Shown piece by piece: positions 32,228-41,529 of a stretch of DNA of 64,000 bases. Source of the DNA: Cyanobacteria bacterium OH_CBrB_359 (GTDB taxonomy: Bacteria > Cyanobacteriota > Vampirovibrionia > Gastranaerophilales > Gastranaerophilaceae); NCBI GenBank assembly GCA_023433065.1, contig JAEZET010000004.1, forward strand, positions 434,001-498,000, read 5' to 3'. Both the position numbers and the translations under genes were made by a program. Below the pieces are notes generated by a model, which saw nothing but the letters and a program-made list of their open reading frames with translations, did not search any database and had not been told where the DNA came from. The first letter of the stretch is position 1; each line of letters opens with the position of its first letter.

Positions 32228-32232
32228 AAAAG

Positions 32233-32661
32233 TTAAACTGCCAATTTAGTATTGCTTACTAGGGCACTTTTGTAAGCGGAATATATAAAATCAGGGAGTT
32301 TCCTGAATAATTTTCCTGCCTTATCAATTGCAACAATAGTTGTGGATGCAATTACATGTATTTTTTCAGTATTTTTATCTTTTATTATATGTTCAAAACT
32401 TACGCTTGTTTGTTTTAATTCTTTTATGCTTGTTTCAATAAGAATTCTTTCATTCATAACTGCAGAAGATTTATATCTGAGATTCATTTCAACAACAGGA
32501 AATGTTATTCCGTTATTTTCAAGCTCTTCCAGTTTTATCCCTAGCATCTCTGATAATTCGACTCTTCCTGCTTCAAGCCATCTTACATAAGCGCCATGCC
32601 AGACTACTCCGTAGGCGTCAGTATCACTGTATAATATTCTTACTTCATTGATGTGTTTCAT
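32233..32661 (-). CDS. Acyl-CoA thioesterase, YbgC/FadM (4HBT) family
   Basis: 142 residues with the hot-dog-fold signature YSDTDAYGVVWHGAYVRW near residue 11, holding the catalytic Asp, followed by LEAGRVE. It hydrolyses short-chain acyl-CoA thioesters; in YbgC cases it is linked to envelope or phospholipid metabolism. It starts 3 bases after the TPR gene ends, so it is the last gene of the M16-M16-PilZ-TPR operon. No Shine-Dalgarno sequence; translation probably depends on coupling. Confidence 0.85.
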   Translation of the reverse strand: MKHINEVRILYSDTDAYGVVWHGAYVRWLEAGRVELSEMLGIKLEELENNGITFPVVEMNLRYKSSAVMNERILIETSIKELKQTSVSFEHIIKDKNTEKIHVIASTTIVAIDKAGKLFRKLPDFIYSAYKSALVSNTKLAV

Positions 32662-32664
32662 ATA

Positions 32665-34266
32665 TTATTGAAATAAATCCTGTATTTTATCTTGTATTTC
32701 CTGAGGGTCAAGTTCATTTGTGACACTGTTTAAGTCCATTGCAATCTGATATAATTTAGCAGCTTCAATTTTATCACCTGTAATGGCTACAGAACGTGCA
32801 AGGTTATAGTGCGCCAGAGCATAATTCGGATTATATTTTACTGCTTCCTCAAATAATTCTATGGCTTTTTGCACTCTGCCAAGATCGTCTAAATATATAA
32901 CGCCAAGGTTATTATATGCAATGTCATACATCTTATCGTATTTGATAGCGGTTTCATATGATTTTATTGCTTCATCAATTTCACCTTTGCCCCAGTATAA
33001 GTAACCTAAGTTACAATGTATTTTTGCGTTATAAGGTTCAAGTTCAATAGCACGTCTATATACTGTTAAAGCATTGTCATATTCACCTTTTTCGTAAAAT
33101 GCACTACCTAAGTTGATGTAAATATCGATATCTTTAGGAGTTAAGATATATGCGCTATGGTATGCACTTATTGCCGCATCCATATTTTTTACATTTTCCT
33201 GAAATACATAACCCAAAGTCTGCGCAATTATACTTGTCCAGGTCATATTTGGATTTATGGTTACTGCATTTTGATAGTAATTCACAGCTTCTTTAACATC
33301 TCCTTTTAGATATAAAATATTTGCTAGATTGCTGTGATATTCAGCAAAATGAGGTTGAAGTACAATTAGCTTTTTATAAACCTCAATAGCATTGTCATAA
33401 TCACCCTGTTCTTCATACAAGTGGCAAAGAGCCCTGTATGCAGTTATATTCAAGCTGTCAAGCCAAATAGCCATTTTGTATTCACAAATAGCATCATCGT
33501 ATCTTCCCAGAGTTTTGTATATTTCACCGATTAAACAATATAAAAGGACAAATCCAGGTGCTTTTTCAACCGCTTTTAAGTATATGTCCAAAGCATGAGT
33601 TATTCCATGAGTTTGAGCCTTTATAAGACCTTCGATTAGCATAGGTACAAATTTTAAGTAAGATAGTCTTCTCAGGAGTTCTTTTACGGCATGCTTATCA
33701 AAAATAAGAGTGATGGCAGACATAAAAAACTCGTAATATCCTCTTATTTTAGTTTTGGAATTTTTAAATGCAATAACTTTCAAAATGTTATAGATTAGGT
33801 AATGTGTTCTGGATGAATGCAATCTTGATATTTTTATTGCTTTTTCAGCATATTCAATTGATTCAACAAAATTACCCTTTTTCATGAAAATTTCGGCAAT
33901 CATGTGATAAGCTTCGTACATTCTCGGATTTTGTTCAATTGCCATTTCAAAATAATTTATTGACTTATCCAATTCATTTTTATAATAAAAGGCGAGTCCT
34001 ATTTTATAGTAAATATCAGGAGAATCTATATATGTTTCCATAGCCCGCTGGTATTCGGTTATTGCTTCATCTATATATTGTTTGGCCTGATAAATATCAA
34101 GGTGCCACTCAAGGTATAAGTCACCCAGTTTTACGTGTAAATCCGCATTATTTGCGTCATTTAACAATTCAAATTGACAAGTTTCAATGGCTTTTTGAAT
34201 ATTACCTGATTTATAAAACCATTCAATTTTTTCGTTTATTCTTTTTTGGTCGTTAGTTTTGTTCAT
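32665..34266 (-). CDS. TPR-repeat protein (paralogue of the gene at 39648)
   Basis: 533 residues, about twelve tetratricopeptide repeats of the type A-x-x-N-L-G-x-x-Y-x-x-x-G (for example IHCNLGYLYWGKGEIDEA and IAYNNLGVIYLDDLG). No signal peptide or membrane segment, so a cytoplasmic scaffold. Its last 200 residues align in order with the TPR protein at 39648, including WTSI at the same place and an ending with QEIQDKIQDLF against EDIQERIFGLF. A central non-TPR segment with FFMSAITLIFDKHAV recurs there as YIGTGTITMIWDYPS. Function unknown. Confidence 0.8.
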   Translation of the reverse strand: MNKTNDQKRINEKIEWFYKSGNIQKAIETCQFELLNDANNADLHVKLGDLYLEWHLDIYQAKQYIDEAITEYQRAMETYIDSPDIYYKIGLAFYYKNELDKSINYFEMAIEQNPRMYEAYHMIAEIFMKKGNFVESIEYAEKAIKISRLHSSRTHYLIYNILKVIAFKNSKTKIRGYYEFFMSAITLIFDKHAVKELLRRLSYLKFVPMLIEGLIKAQTHGITHALDIYLKAVEKAPGFVLLYCLIGEIYKTLGRYDDAICEYKMAIWLDSLNITAYRALCHLYEEQGDYDNAIEVYKKLIVLQPHFAEYHSNLANILYLKGDVKEAVNYYQNAVTINPNMTWTSIIAQTLGYVFQENVKNMDAAISAYHSAYILTPKDIDIYINLGSAFYEKGEYDNALTVYRRAIELEPYNAKIHCNLGYLYWGKGEIDEAIKSYETAIKYDKMYDIAYNNLGVIYLDDLGRVQKAIELFEEAVKYNPNYALAHYNLARSVAITGDKIEAAKLYQIAMDLNSVTNELDPQEIQDKIQDLFQ

Positions 34267-34283
34267 ATTGACGTTGCCAAAGT

Positions 34284-34892
34284 TTACTTTCTTAGCTGAT
34301 TAACCTGCTCCGTTATGCATTTTTTTATGATTCTGTTTCTGTCATTTTCGGATATTTCACTGAACTCTATTAGGTATTCATTTTTTGTATAATATGCCTT
34401 TTGAGAAATTTTTCCTACAGCTTTTACACTCGGTTGATTATCTTGAATATCTATCCAAATTTCCATATAAGAACCAACGGGTGGATTCTCCTTTATTAAG
34501 AGCCTTGCTCCACCTCCACCTATATCTTTTGTTTTTCCTTTTAAAGTTGTTTCTTTATTTTTAAGAATAAACTCGCATTCTATATTTTCTCTTATATAGG
34601 CTCTCCTTTGGATTGAACGGTAATCTCCCGAGTACTCTATTTCAAACTCATTTTCATAAGGAGCATTAAGAATTATTGAATCTACAACTTGTATATTGGC
34701 CTCAGTAAAGATATAAGCTTTGATTTCTGTTCCTTCTGATAAAAATTCAAAAAAATCCACAAGCTCTTTAGGGTAAGATAAAGTAAGCCTGTCTTCATAT
34801 ATCTCTTTAATATTGCAAATGACTTGAATCTTTTCCGAATTCAATGTCTCAAATTCTATTTGGACTTTTTGACCTACTCTTAATCTTTTCAT
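34284..34892 (-). CDS. PilZ-domain c-di-GMP-binding protein
   Basis: 202 residues in a YcgR-like two-domain layout: an N-terminal beta domain (1-90) of YcgR type, then PilZ with RAYIR (97-101) and DIGGGG (123-128). The second motif is normally D/N-x-S-x-x-G; here Ser is Gly, which may lower affinity. In this genome the other PilZ domain is in BcsA, so a c-di-GMP network is indicated, although no cyclase or phosphodiesterase is in the window. AAGGT lies 13 bases before the ATG. Confidence 0.8.
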   Translation of the reverse strand: MKRLRVGQKVQIEFETLNSEKIQVICNIKEIYEDRLTLSYPKELVDFFEFLSEGTEIKAYIFTEANIQVVDSIILNAPYENEFEIEYSGDYRSIQRRAYIRENIECEFILKNKETTLKGKTKDIGGGGARLLIKENPPVGSYMEIWIDIQDNQPSVKAVGKISQKAYYTKNEYLIEFSEISENDRNRIIKKCITEQVNQLRK

Positions 34893-34915
34893 AAATTAAA
34901 TTTTACCTTTTTAAA

Positions 34916-36160
34916 TTATAATATACCATCTTTAAGTAATGATAAATATTTTTTTGGTGCTAACACAGACAAGACATTGGGCTTATTAAAGTATGTTTTT
35001 GCAACTTCATTAATCTCTTCTTTTGTTAAGTCTTTTATAGATTGAATTAGTTTTTCTTCGTAATCATATCCAAGATTTTCTGATTCATACAGTCCGATGA
35101 GACTTGCCTGTAAAATATTTGTTTCGGTAAAAAACTGTCTTTTGCCTATAATATTGTTCTTGGCCGCCTCTAGTTCATCGTCAGAAACCAGCTCATTCTT
35201 TATTTTTTCTATTTCTTTTGTAAAGCCAAGTAAAGAAACTTCAATATTTTGGGGTTCTGTTGCAATGTAAACACTGAAGCTCGCTGAATATTTAAAGGCT
35301 TCGTATGAGCTTCTTACAACATATGCGAGTCCTTGTTTTTCCCTTAATTCCAAAAACAATCTTGATGACAAACCGCTTGAGCCAAGAATTGTGTTTATGA
35401 GTATTATTGCAGGGTAATGTTTACTGTGTAAATCCGGGAATATCCAACCTTGAATTATTTGTGCCTGACTTGCGTCTTCTTTTTCTATAACAGATACTTT
35501 ATTTTTATTAAGAATAGGACTATTTAAATTGCCATCATTTTTTATGTTGGTAGGAAGGCTTGAAAAATGATTTTCTAAAATTTCTACTGCTTTAGCTGTT
35601 TCAATATCTCCGACCGTGCATATATTTTTTGATGAAAAATTAATAATATCATTATAAGCTGATATAATATCTTCTCTAGCTATAGAGTCAATTTCTTCCA
35701 TAATTTTTGTATAGGTGTTTCCGTAATAATGACCTTCAAATAGTTTTCTATAATAGTTATCAAGAGCCTTTGTTTTTGGAGAGTCTAGTTCTGCCTCAAT
35801 TTCACCTTTTAGTTTTGCGACCTCTTTGTCAAAAAGTTCAAAATGAGAATTTTTGATAATGTCTTCTAATATTTCAAGAGCAAGGTTAAAATCTTCATTT
35901 AGGCATAATAACTTAAATCTTATAAAGTCATGTTTCATTTCGCTATATATTTCAATTGCGTTTTCGTCAAGTTCTTTCGCCAGTTGCTCAGACGTTCTGT
36001 TTTTTGTTCCTTGCATAAACAAACGGTTCAAAATTGTGTATATTCCGGCTTTTTTCTCGGGGTTATTAATTGTAAAATAAAAGCTCAGCGCAATTCTCGG
36101 TGTATTTTTGTTGGTTTTTACAACTACTGGGATATCATTGGTTAAATATGTTTTTTGCAT
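34916..36160 (-). CDS. M16 peptidase-like protein, inactive partner
   Basis: 414 residues with the two-lobe M16 fold. The zinc-binding site HxxEH is lost: GIYTILNRLFMQGT (39-52) aligns with GISHFLEHLMFKGT of the next gene, giving Thr42, Asn45 and Arg46 in place of His, Glu and His. The C-terminal half keeps the R/Y-rich region SSRLFLELREKQGLAYVV typical of the family. In bacterial M16B proteases a catalytic and a non-catalytic subunit form a heterodimer, with the latter supplying substrate-binding residues. Three bases separate the pair. Confidence 0.85.
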   Translation of the reverse strand: MQKTYLTNDIPVVVKTNKNTPRIALSFYFTINNPEKKAGIYTILNRLFMQGTKNRTSEQLAKELDENAIEIYSEMKHDFIRFKLLCLNEDFNLALEILEDIIKNSHFELFDKEVAKLKGEIEAELDSPKTKALDNYYRKLFEGHYYGNTYTKIMEEIDSIAREDIISAYNDIINFSSKNICTVGDIETAKAVEILENHFSSLPTNIKNDGNLNSPILNKNKVSVIEKEDASQAQIIQGWIFPDLHSKHYPAIILINTILGSSGLSSRLFLELREKQGLAYVVRSSYEAFKYSASFSVYIATEPQNIEVSLLGFTKEIEKIKNELVSDDELEAAKNNIIGKRQFFTETNILQASLIGLYESENLGYDYEEKLIQSIKDLTKEEINEVAKTYFNKPNVLSVLAPKKYLSLLKDGIL

Positions 36161-36163
36161 TTA

Positions 36164-37507
36164 TTATCCTTTATTTTCAGGCATTAAAACAGAAATGGTC
36201 GCCTTATTTATGTCTAAATATTCTTTTGCCGTCTTAAGAACATCTTCTATTGTTATATTCTCAAGAGTTTTTAGATATTCATCAACAAGCTCCAATCCAT
36301 TACATACGGTCATGTAATAGCCTATGGTTTCAGCTATTTCTGACACTGTTTCTGCGCTGCTTGCGAATAGTGCTTTTAATTTTTTAACAGCCTTTTTAAA
36401 TTCTTCAGGCGAAATTTCTTTTTGATAAACATCCATGATTTGCTCTTTAATAAGCTCAATAGCTTTATCTTTGTATTCAGGCTTAAAGTTGGCTTGAACA
36501 AAGAAGTTGCCGCCGTCTCTAAAATGGTAATTGTCGCTTGAAACCAGATTGAATATATTTTCTTCGCTTTTTTCTATTAGGTTTTGATATAGTCTTGAAC
36601 TCTGGCCTTCACCTAATACAATGCTTAAAATATCTAGAATCATTGCTTCTTTAAGGTTCATTGCCTCGACACCCAAATAGCCTACCATTAAAAATGCAGT
36701 ATTTGTCTTTGAATAGTTTTCAATATATTTGGTTTTCAGATCAGGTTTATCTAAATCGTATTTTTGAATTGGCGAATTTTCTCTTCCTTTAAACTCAAAT
36801 TCTTTTTCAACTTTCTCAACTATTTTATCAAAATCAAAGTCACCGACAATAATGGTTGTCATTTTATTTGGAGTATAGTGAGATTTGTAGTAATCCATAA
36901 TGGTATCTCTTGTTAGAGTTGCAATTACATTTGCTTCACCTATCACATCTCTTTTGTAAGGATGTGATTTATACATATTGTAATTTAGTGTGTTATAAGT
37001 CTTAGTCCAAGGCATATCTTCTCGCATTCTGATTTCTTCGATGACGACATGTCTTTCTCTTTTTTGTATAACTCCCGGATTATCTATGTCAAAGGTCTCT
37101 CCTATTTCATTTTTAGGCAGTGTAATATTAAGCATCATATCTGCATGAAGCTCTAATGCCAGATTGAAATATTCATCATTTGGACCTTTAGGCAACGTTA
37201 CGTAATAAAACGTATAATCTTTCCAGGTAGCGGCATTTACAATTGCTCCTTTAGATTCAAGAATTTTATCAAACTCGCCCGCGGCATGTTTCTCTGTTCC
37301 TTTAAACATCAAGTGTTCAAGGAAATGAGATATACCCGTAATTTCATCATTTTCATTTATTGAACCTGTTTTTACCCAGGTACTTATGTTTACTAAACCA
37401 CCTTCTTTGTATGCCAGGACTATCTTATGACCGCATTCTCTCTCATATATGACAACCGGTTTGAGTAAAAAAGGGTAGTTGATTTCTTTTTTTGCAATAA
37501 CTGCCAT
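36164..37507 (-). CDS. M16 zinc peptidase, catalytic subunit
   Basis: 447 residues. HFLEH (His61, Glu64, His65) is the inverted zinc motif, and the third ligand glutamate lies in VVIEEIRMRED. The start at ATG 37507 is chosen because GAGG is upstream; a longer ATG at 37537 has none. With no signal peptide the protease is probably cytoplasmic. It heads the five-gene minus operon (M16, M16-like, PilZ, TPR, thioesterase). Likely substrate: unfolded or short peptides, as for the family; specific substrate unknown. Confidence 0.85.
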   Translation of the reverse strand: MAVIAKKEINYPFLLKPVVIYERECGHKIVLAYKEGGLVNISTWVKTGSINENDEITGISHFLEHLMFKGTEKHAAGEFDKILESKGAIVNAATWKDYTFYYVTLPKGPNDEYFNLALELHADMMLNITLPKNEIGETFDIDNPGVIQKRERHVVIEEIRMREDMPWTKTYNTLNYNMYKSHPYKRDVIGEANVIATLTRDTIMDYYKSHYTPNKMTTIIVGDFDFDKIVEKVEKEFEFKGRENSPIQKYDLDKPDLKTKYIENYSKTNTAFLMVGYLGVEAMNLKEAMILDILSIVLGEGQSSRLYQNLIEKSEENIFNLVSSDNYHFRDGGNFFVQANFKPEYKDKAIELIKEQIMDVYQKEISPEEFKKAVKKLKALFASSAETVSEIAETIGYYMTVCNGLELVDEYLKTLENITIEDVLKTAKEYLDINKATISVLMPENKG

Positions 37508-37672
37508 TAATTTAAAAACCTCAAGATTACACAACATAATTGTATCAAATAAATACGCAATAAGCTAATTCTTTATCTGGAAAAATTTTTATTAATATTT
37601 CTTATAATTTTTTTTCGAAATAGCAAAATTATTCATTTATGTACTTAATACAAAAAAGTGAGGTAATTTTTT

Positions 37673-38329
37673 ATGAGAGTTAGTCCCGTATCATTTAAAT
37701 CTGTAGTTTTCTTCAGTACCAGAAATAATGAAACTAATGAAGAGGAAGTAAAAAGGGCTAAATCTCAAATAGTAAATAAAAAATATGAACGTGTGGATAA
37801 CGACCATGGTAAATTGTATTCCACATATAATATAAAACTTTTTCCTAATACTTTATATGATTTTTCTGACCCAACCAAAACAGATTACGAAAATTACAAA
37901 CAAAATAAAACGTTGAATTTCGTTCTTCCAAAAACGGATAATACCACTATGATGAAGGATAATAATCGAATTGAAGAAGTTTCAAGAAGATTAGATACGG
38001 GTGTATATTGCCATAGATTTTATAATGGAACATGGTTTGAAACGCAGCCAGGTAACAGATGGAGATTCTTAATTACCAAAAAACAAAAGCAGGAACTTTA
38101 TCATAATAGTCAGATAGAACCTTCATTATTAACAAATAGTATGGTTGTTGCTCCTAACCCTAAGAATCCTGATAGAAAAATAAAAAAGCAGATATTTATA
38201 TTTACATCCTCTTATGAGGCTGAAAATGCAGTAATCAGAGAACTAAATAAAGAGGACAGTGGTTTTGAAGTTGTATATTCAGAAAAAGAGATTCAAACCC
38301 CAGTTGACGATTTTCCTGTTGCTCCTTAA
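37673..38329 (+). CDS. Unknown protein with N-terminal SFKS motif
   Basis: 218 residues, starting MRVSPVSFKS (motif at 7-10), the shortest spacing among the five motif-bearing proteins. The rest is soluble, rich in Asn, Lys and Tyr, with KNPDRKIKKQIFIF and VVYSEKEIQTP near the end; no known domain. GAGGT is eight bases before the ATG. The last four bases overlap the convergent LipM-like gene. Confidence 0.55.
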   Translation: MRVSPVSFKSVVFFSTRNNETNEEEVKRAKSQIVNKKYERVDNDHGKLYSTYNIKLFPNTLYDFSDPTKTDYENYKQNKTLNFVLPKTDNTTMMKDNNRIEEVSRRLDTGVYCHRFYNGTWFETQPGNRWRFLITKKQKQELYHNSQIEPSLLTNSMVVAPNPKNPDRKIKKQIFIFTSSYEAENAVIRELNKEDSGFEVVYSEKEIQTPVDDFPVAP

Positions 38330-39009
38330 CTTAAATTTAGATTAAAATAGTCAACGAAACCTTCTTTAAGTGCTTGTTTTAGCATTTCAATAGTGATATT
38401 TTTATCAATTTCTTCAAGAAATGTTATGGAATCTTCGTTATAGTCATCGTGAAAAATATCTTTAATCAATTGTTTATTGTAATTAATAAGTATTGAACCG
38501 TGTTGAAGCAGGTAATTATTTTTTCTGAATTGAGCGGAACCAATAAGCTTTTTCCCTTCATAGCTTAAATCAGCCCCGCTGGAAATAAACATGCAATAAT
38601 CGAATTTTGCATTCGGCTTTTTATTTTCAGCAAAAGCCAGTTCAATTTTGAGTTTCCTAAATCCTGTTATTAAAGCCGAAGAAATTTCTTTATATGAAAG
38701 AATTACACTGTCTGAGCTGTTTAGATACTTTACTGGACAGATAAAAGAATAAGTCAGCTCGTTATCATGCAAAAGTGCCCTGCCTCCCGTGAGCCTCTTA
38801 ACAATATCAATGTTGTTTTTTGAACAAAATTCTTTATTTATAAACTTGTCGGATTGGTTTCGTCCTAGAGATATACAAGGTGGCGACCAGCCATAAAATC
38901 TTAAAATCGGCTCTTCTAAATTATTTTCAATTGAATATTCAAGCAATTCATTATCAATTGCCATATTCGTTAAACCGTTATTAATCTCATAATCTTTAAA
39001 AATTGCCAT
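38326..39009 (-). CDS. Lipoate/octanoate protein ligase family (LipM-like)
   Basis: 227 residues of the biotin/lipoate A/B ligase fold. Motifs present: FYGWSPPCISLGRNQ, RLTGGRALLHDNELTYS, CMFISSGADLSYEGKKLIGSAQFR and LQHGSIL. The pattern, with a Cys in the DYCMF segment near the catalytic position of LipM, favours octanoyl transfer from acyl carrier protein over ATP-dependent lipoate ligation, but LplA cannot be excluded. It would supply lipoyl groups, for example to a glycine-cleavage H protein. No lipoyl-dependent enzyme is in the window; KOR does not need lipoate. Confidence 0.75.
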   Translation of the reverse strand: MAIFKDYEINNGLTNMAIDNELLEYSIENNLEEPILRFYGWSPPCISLGRNQSDKFINKEFCSKNNIDIVKRLTGGRALLHDNELTYSFICPVKYLNSSDSVILSYKEISSALITGFRKLKIELAFAENKKPNAKFDYCMFISSGADLSYEGKKLIGSAQFRKNNYLLQHGSILINYNKQLIKDIFHDDYNEDSITFLEEIDKNITIEMLKQALKEGFVDYFNLNLS

Positions 39010-39072
39010 GTCAGTTAATTTATAGCACAGATAAGACGAGGTATAAATATGTAAAAAGATAAGGAGGCAGCT

Positions 39073-39651
39073 TTGGATAAAAATTTATTAAAAGGAAGTG
39101 AAACAGAAAAAAACCTTATGAAGGCATTTGCCGGAGAATCACAGGCAAGAAACCGTTATACAATGTATTCCTCTATCGCTAAAAAAGAAGGATATGAGCA
39201 GATTGCAGCTATTTTTTTGGAAACAGCCGATAATGAAAAAGAACATGCCAAAATTTACTTTAAATTTCTGGAAGGAAGAGAAATTGAAATTACAGCAACC
39301 TTTCCAACAGATATAGGTACAACTTATGACAATCTTATAGCCGCTGCAAGAGTTGAAAATTATGAATGGACATATTTGTATACTTCTTTTGGTGACGTAG
39401 CGGAAAGTGAAGGCTTTATGGAAATTGCATCAGCATTTAGAAATGTTGCTTCAGTAGAAAAGCAGCATGATGCAAGATACAAAAAGCTGGCACAGAACGT
39501 TATTGATAAAAATGTATTTAAAAAGAATAACGATGTATACTGGCATTGCAGAAACTGCGGTTTTGTGGCTTTAAATAAGTCTGCACCTCAGGTCTGTCCT
39601 GCCTGCAAACATCCTCAGGCTTATTACGAAGTATATGCGGAAAATTATTAA
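39073..39651 (+). CDS. Rubrerythrin
   Basis: 192 residues. A four-helix diiron domain begins MDKNLLKGSETEKNLMKAF and holds the Glu and His ligands in AGESQARNRY, DNEKEHAK and ESEGFMEIASAFRNVASVEKQHD. A C-terminal rubredoxin domain carries CRNCG and CPACK. It reduces hydrogen peroxide in anaerobes using NADH-derived electrons. The start is TTG at 39073 with AAGGAGG (39061-39067) upstream at good spacing. Monocistronic, divergent from the LipM-like gene. Confidence 0.93.
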   Translation: MDKNLLKGSETEKNLMKAFAGESQARNRYTMYSSIAKKEGYEQIAAIFLETADNEKEHAKIYFKFLEGREIEITATFPTDIGTTYDNLIAAARVENYEWTYLYTSFGDVAESEGFMEIASAFRNVASVEKQHDARYKKLAQNVIDKNVFKKNNDVYWHCRNCGFVALNKSAPQVCPACKHPQAYYEVYAENY

Positions 39652-41312
39652 TCTACTTCAAATAATCCAAATATTCTCTCTTGGATATCTTCTTCATTAA
39701 TATCTTGAGAAATTTTATTTAAATCAGCAGCTTTCTGATAATTTTTTGCTGCTTTCATTTTTTCTCCTTGCGCCTGATAGGCTCTTCCAAGGTTAAAATA
39801 CGCAAGAGTATATTCTTTATTTATTTCAATAGCTATTTTGAAATTTTGTATAGCTTCTTTAATATTGCCTATTCCGTCAAGATATATAACGCCAAGGTTA
39901 TTGTATGCAATATCATAATCAGGCTTAATATTAATTGCCTTATTGTATGCGAGTATGGATTCTTCAAGATAATCTTTTTCCCATAATGCCATTGCACATT
40001 TATTATAAGCTTTTGCATTATCAGGGTTTATTTTTATGCTTTCGCAGTAATATTTTATTGAAGTATCAATATCTCCGTTTTCAAAATATATGTCACCTAT
40101 ACATATATGAGAATCTTCACTTTTCGGGTCTAATACAATTGATGTTTGATAAAGGCTTATGGCAGCTTCATTGTTTTCTTTTATTTTATAATATAAAGCC
40201 CCTAATGCCTGACAAACTATAGATGTCCATTCATTATCAGGATTAAGGTTTATTGCAATTTGATAGTGCTCAATAGCTTCATCATACTGTTCAGCTTTAA
40301 CAAGCGCATATCCTAAAGAATTGTGATAGAAAGGATTTTCTATATCTAAATCAATTGCTAATTTAAATGCATTTATGGCATTAATTGCATCATTTTTCTT
40401 AAGATATAAATGTCCGAGTTCATAATATACTCTGTGATTTGAGCCTTCGAGTTCAAGAATTTTGTTATAACAATCAATAGCTTCATCAACTTGAGACTCG
40501 AAATAGGTTTGAATTACTGTTGCGACTTTTATAAGAATATCCCTGTTGCAAGGATTTGCATCCAGGGCTTTTTTGTAAGAGTCTATAGCTATTTCAGGTG
40601 CTTCATTCTTAATACTTATATCACCTATTTTGTTATAAAAAAGTTCATCTCTTCCTGTATTTTCAGCCGCAATATCATAGGTCTTTATTGCCAGTGAATA
40701 ATTTTTTGTTGATTCTAAAATTTCTCCTACAGCTTTGTATCCCAGTATTGAAAGGTTTTCTTTTATATTTTTATAAATCATCCTTAATGAAGGATAATCC
40801 CAAATCATAGTAATAGTGCCTGTACCTATGTAGTATAAAAATTTGGAAAAATACTTTAAATCAAATTTTGAATGTTGAAGTTTGTCTAAAAATAATTCAG
40901 ATAAAATCAGTCTGGCTCTTGCTGAAGAGAGAGGATTGATTTTAATTGCTTCTTTAAATTCTTTTTCGGCATCTTCATATTCTTTAGCCAGTCTTAAAAA
41001 ATATCCTGTATAAATCCTGGCATTTGGATTTTTAGGAGAAATATGTACCGCAGAGCGGCATTGTTCAATGGCTCCTGTTAAAGATATTTGACCGTTTTCC
41101 CATAGCAAACTGGCGAGCCTATAATAAGTTTCAGGCATATTAGGATCCAGTTTTATTGTTTTTATATAATAATCAATTGCGTTATTCAGGTCATTTTTTT
41201 GTAATTTAATCAAATATTTTTCATGCGAGCGTCTCGCAAGCTCTAAAACAGCCTTAGCGTCCTTTGTATCGACTAAATTATCTGTGGCTGGATTCTGTGG
41301 CTGTTCAATCAT
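39648..41312 (-). CDS. TPR-repeat protein (paralogue of the gene at 32665)
   Basis: 554 residues with about twelve TPRs (for example TYYRLASLLWENGQISL and AYNNLGVIYLDGIGNIKEA). ATG 41312 is preferred over TTG 41327 because AAGAGGAA stands before it. It shares the C-terminal block, the central non-TPR segment and the ending with the TPR protein at 32665, so the two arose by duplication. Soluble and cytoplasmic by appearance. The four-base overlap with rubrerythrin's end is convergent and carries no functional message. Confidence 0.78.
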   Translation of the reverse strand: MIEQPQNPATDNLVDTKDAKAVLELARRSHEKYLIKLQKNDLNNAIDYYIKTIKLDPNMPETYYRLASLLWENGQISLTGAIEQCRSAVHISPKNPNARIYTGYFLRLAKEYEDAEKEFKEAIKINPLSSARARLILSELFLDKLQHSKFDLKYFSKFLYYIGTGTITMIWDYPSLRMIYKNIKENLSILGYKAVGEILESTKNYSLAIKTYDIAAENTGRDELFYNKIGDISIKNEAPEIAIDSYKKALDANPCNRDILIKVATVIQTYFESQVDEAIDCYNKILELEGSNHRVYYELGHLYLKKNDAINAINAFKLAIDLDIENPFYHNSLGYALVKAEQYDEAIEHYQIAINLNPDNEWTSIVCQALGALYYKIKENNEAAISLYQTSIVLDPKSEDSHICIGDIYFENGDIDTSIKYYCESIKINPDNAKAYNKCAMALWEKDYLEESILAYNKAINIKPDYDIAYNNLGVIYLDGIGNIKEAIQNFKIAIEINKEYTLAYFNLGRAYQAQGEKMKAAKNYQKAADLNKISQDINEEDIQERIFGLFEVD

Positions 41313-41529
41313 TCTTTTCCTCTTCAAAAAAATATAGCTCCCATATTTTCATCGGAAGCGAGAGGTTACATTTTTAACTTTTCTTGTAAAAATACTCTAT
41401 ATAAATTAGTTTTTTAAAAAAGAGTTTAAAATTTTTAATATTACTTAATATTCTAAAAAAAATATATCAATATTTGACTGAAAAAAAACTTTATAAAATT
41501 AGGTTAGATTAAAAATTAAGGAAATAGTT

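Larger units (their letters stand above)
31860..32232. other. Gap holding a palindrome and a 22-codon ORF
   Basis: 373 bp without a full gene. Up to about 32100 it is AT-rich with no frame of note. From 32123 it holds a 19-base palindrome, a Shine-Dalgarno-like AAGGA and a 22-codon ORF, described separately. Confidence 0.5.
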
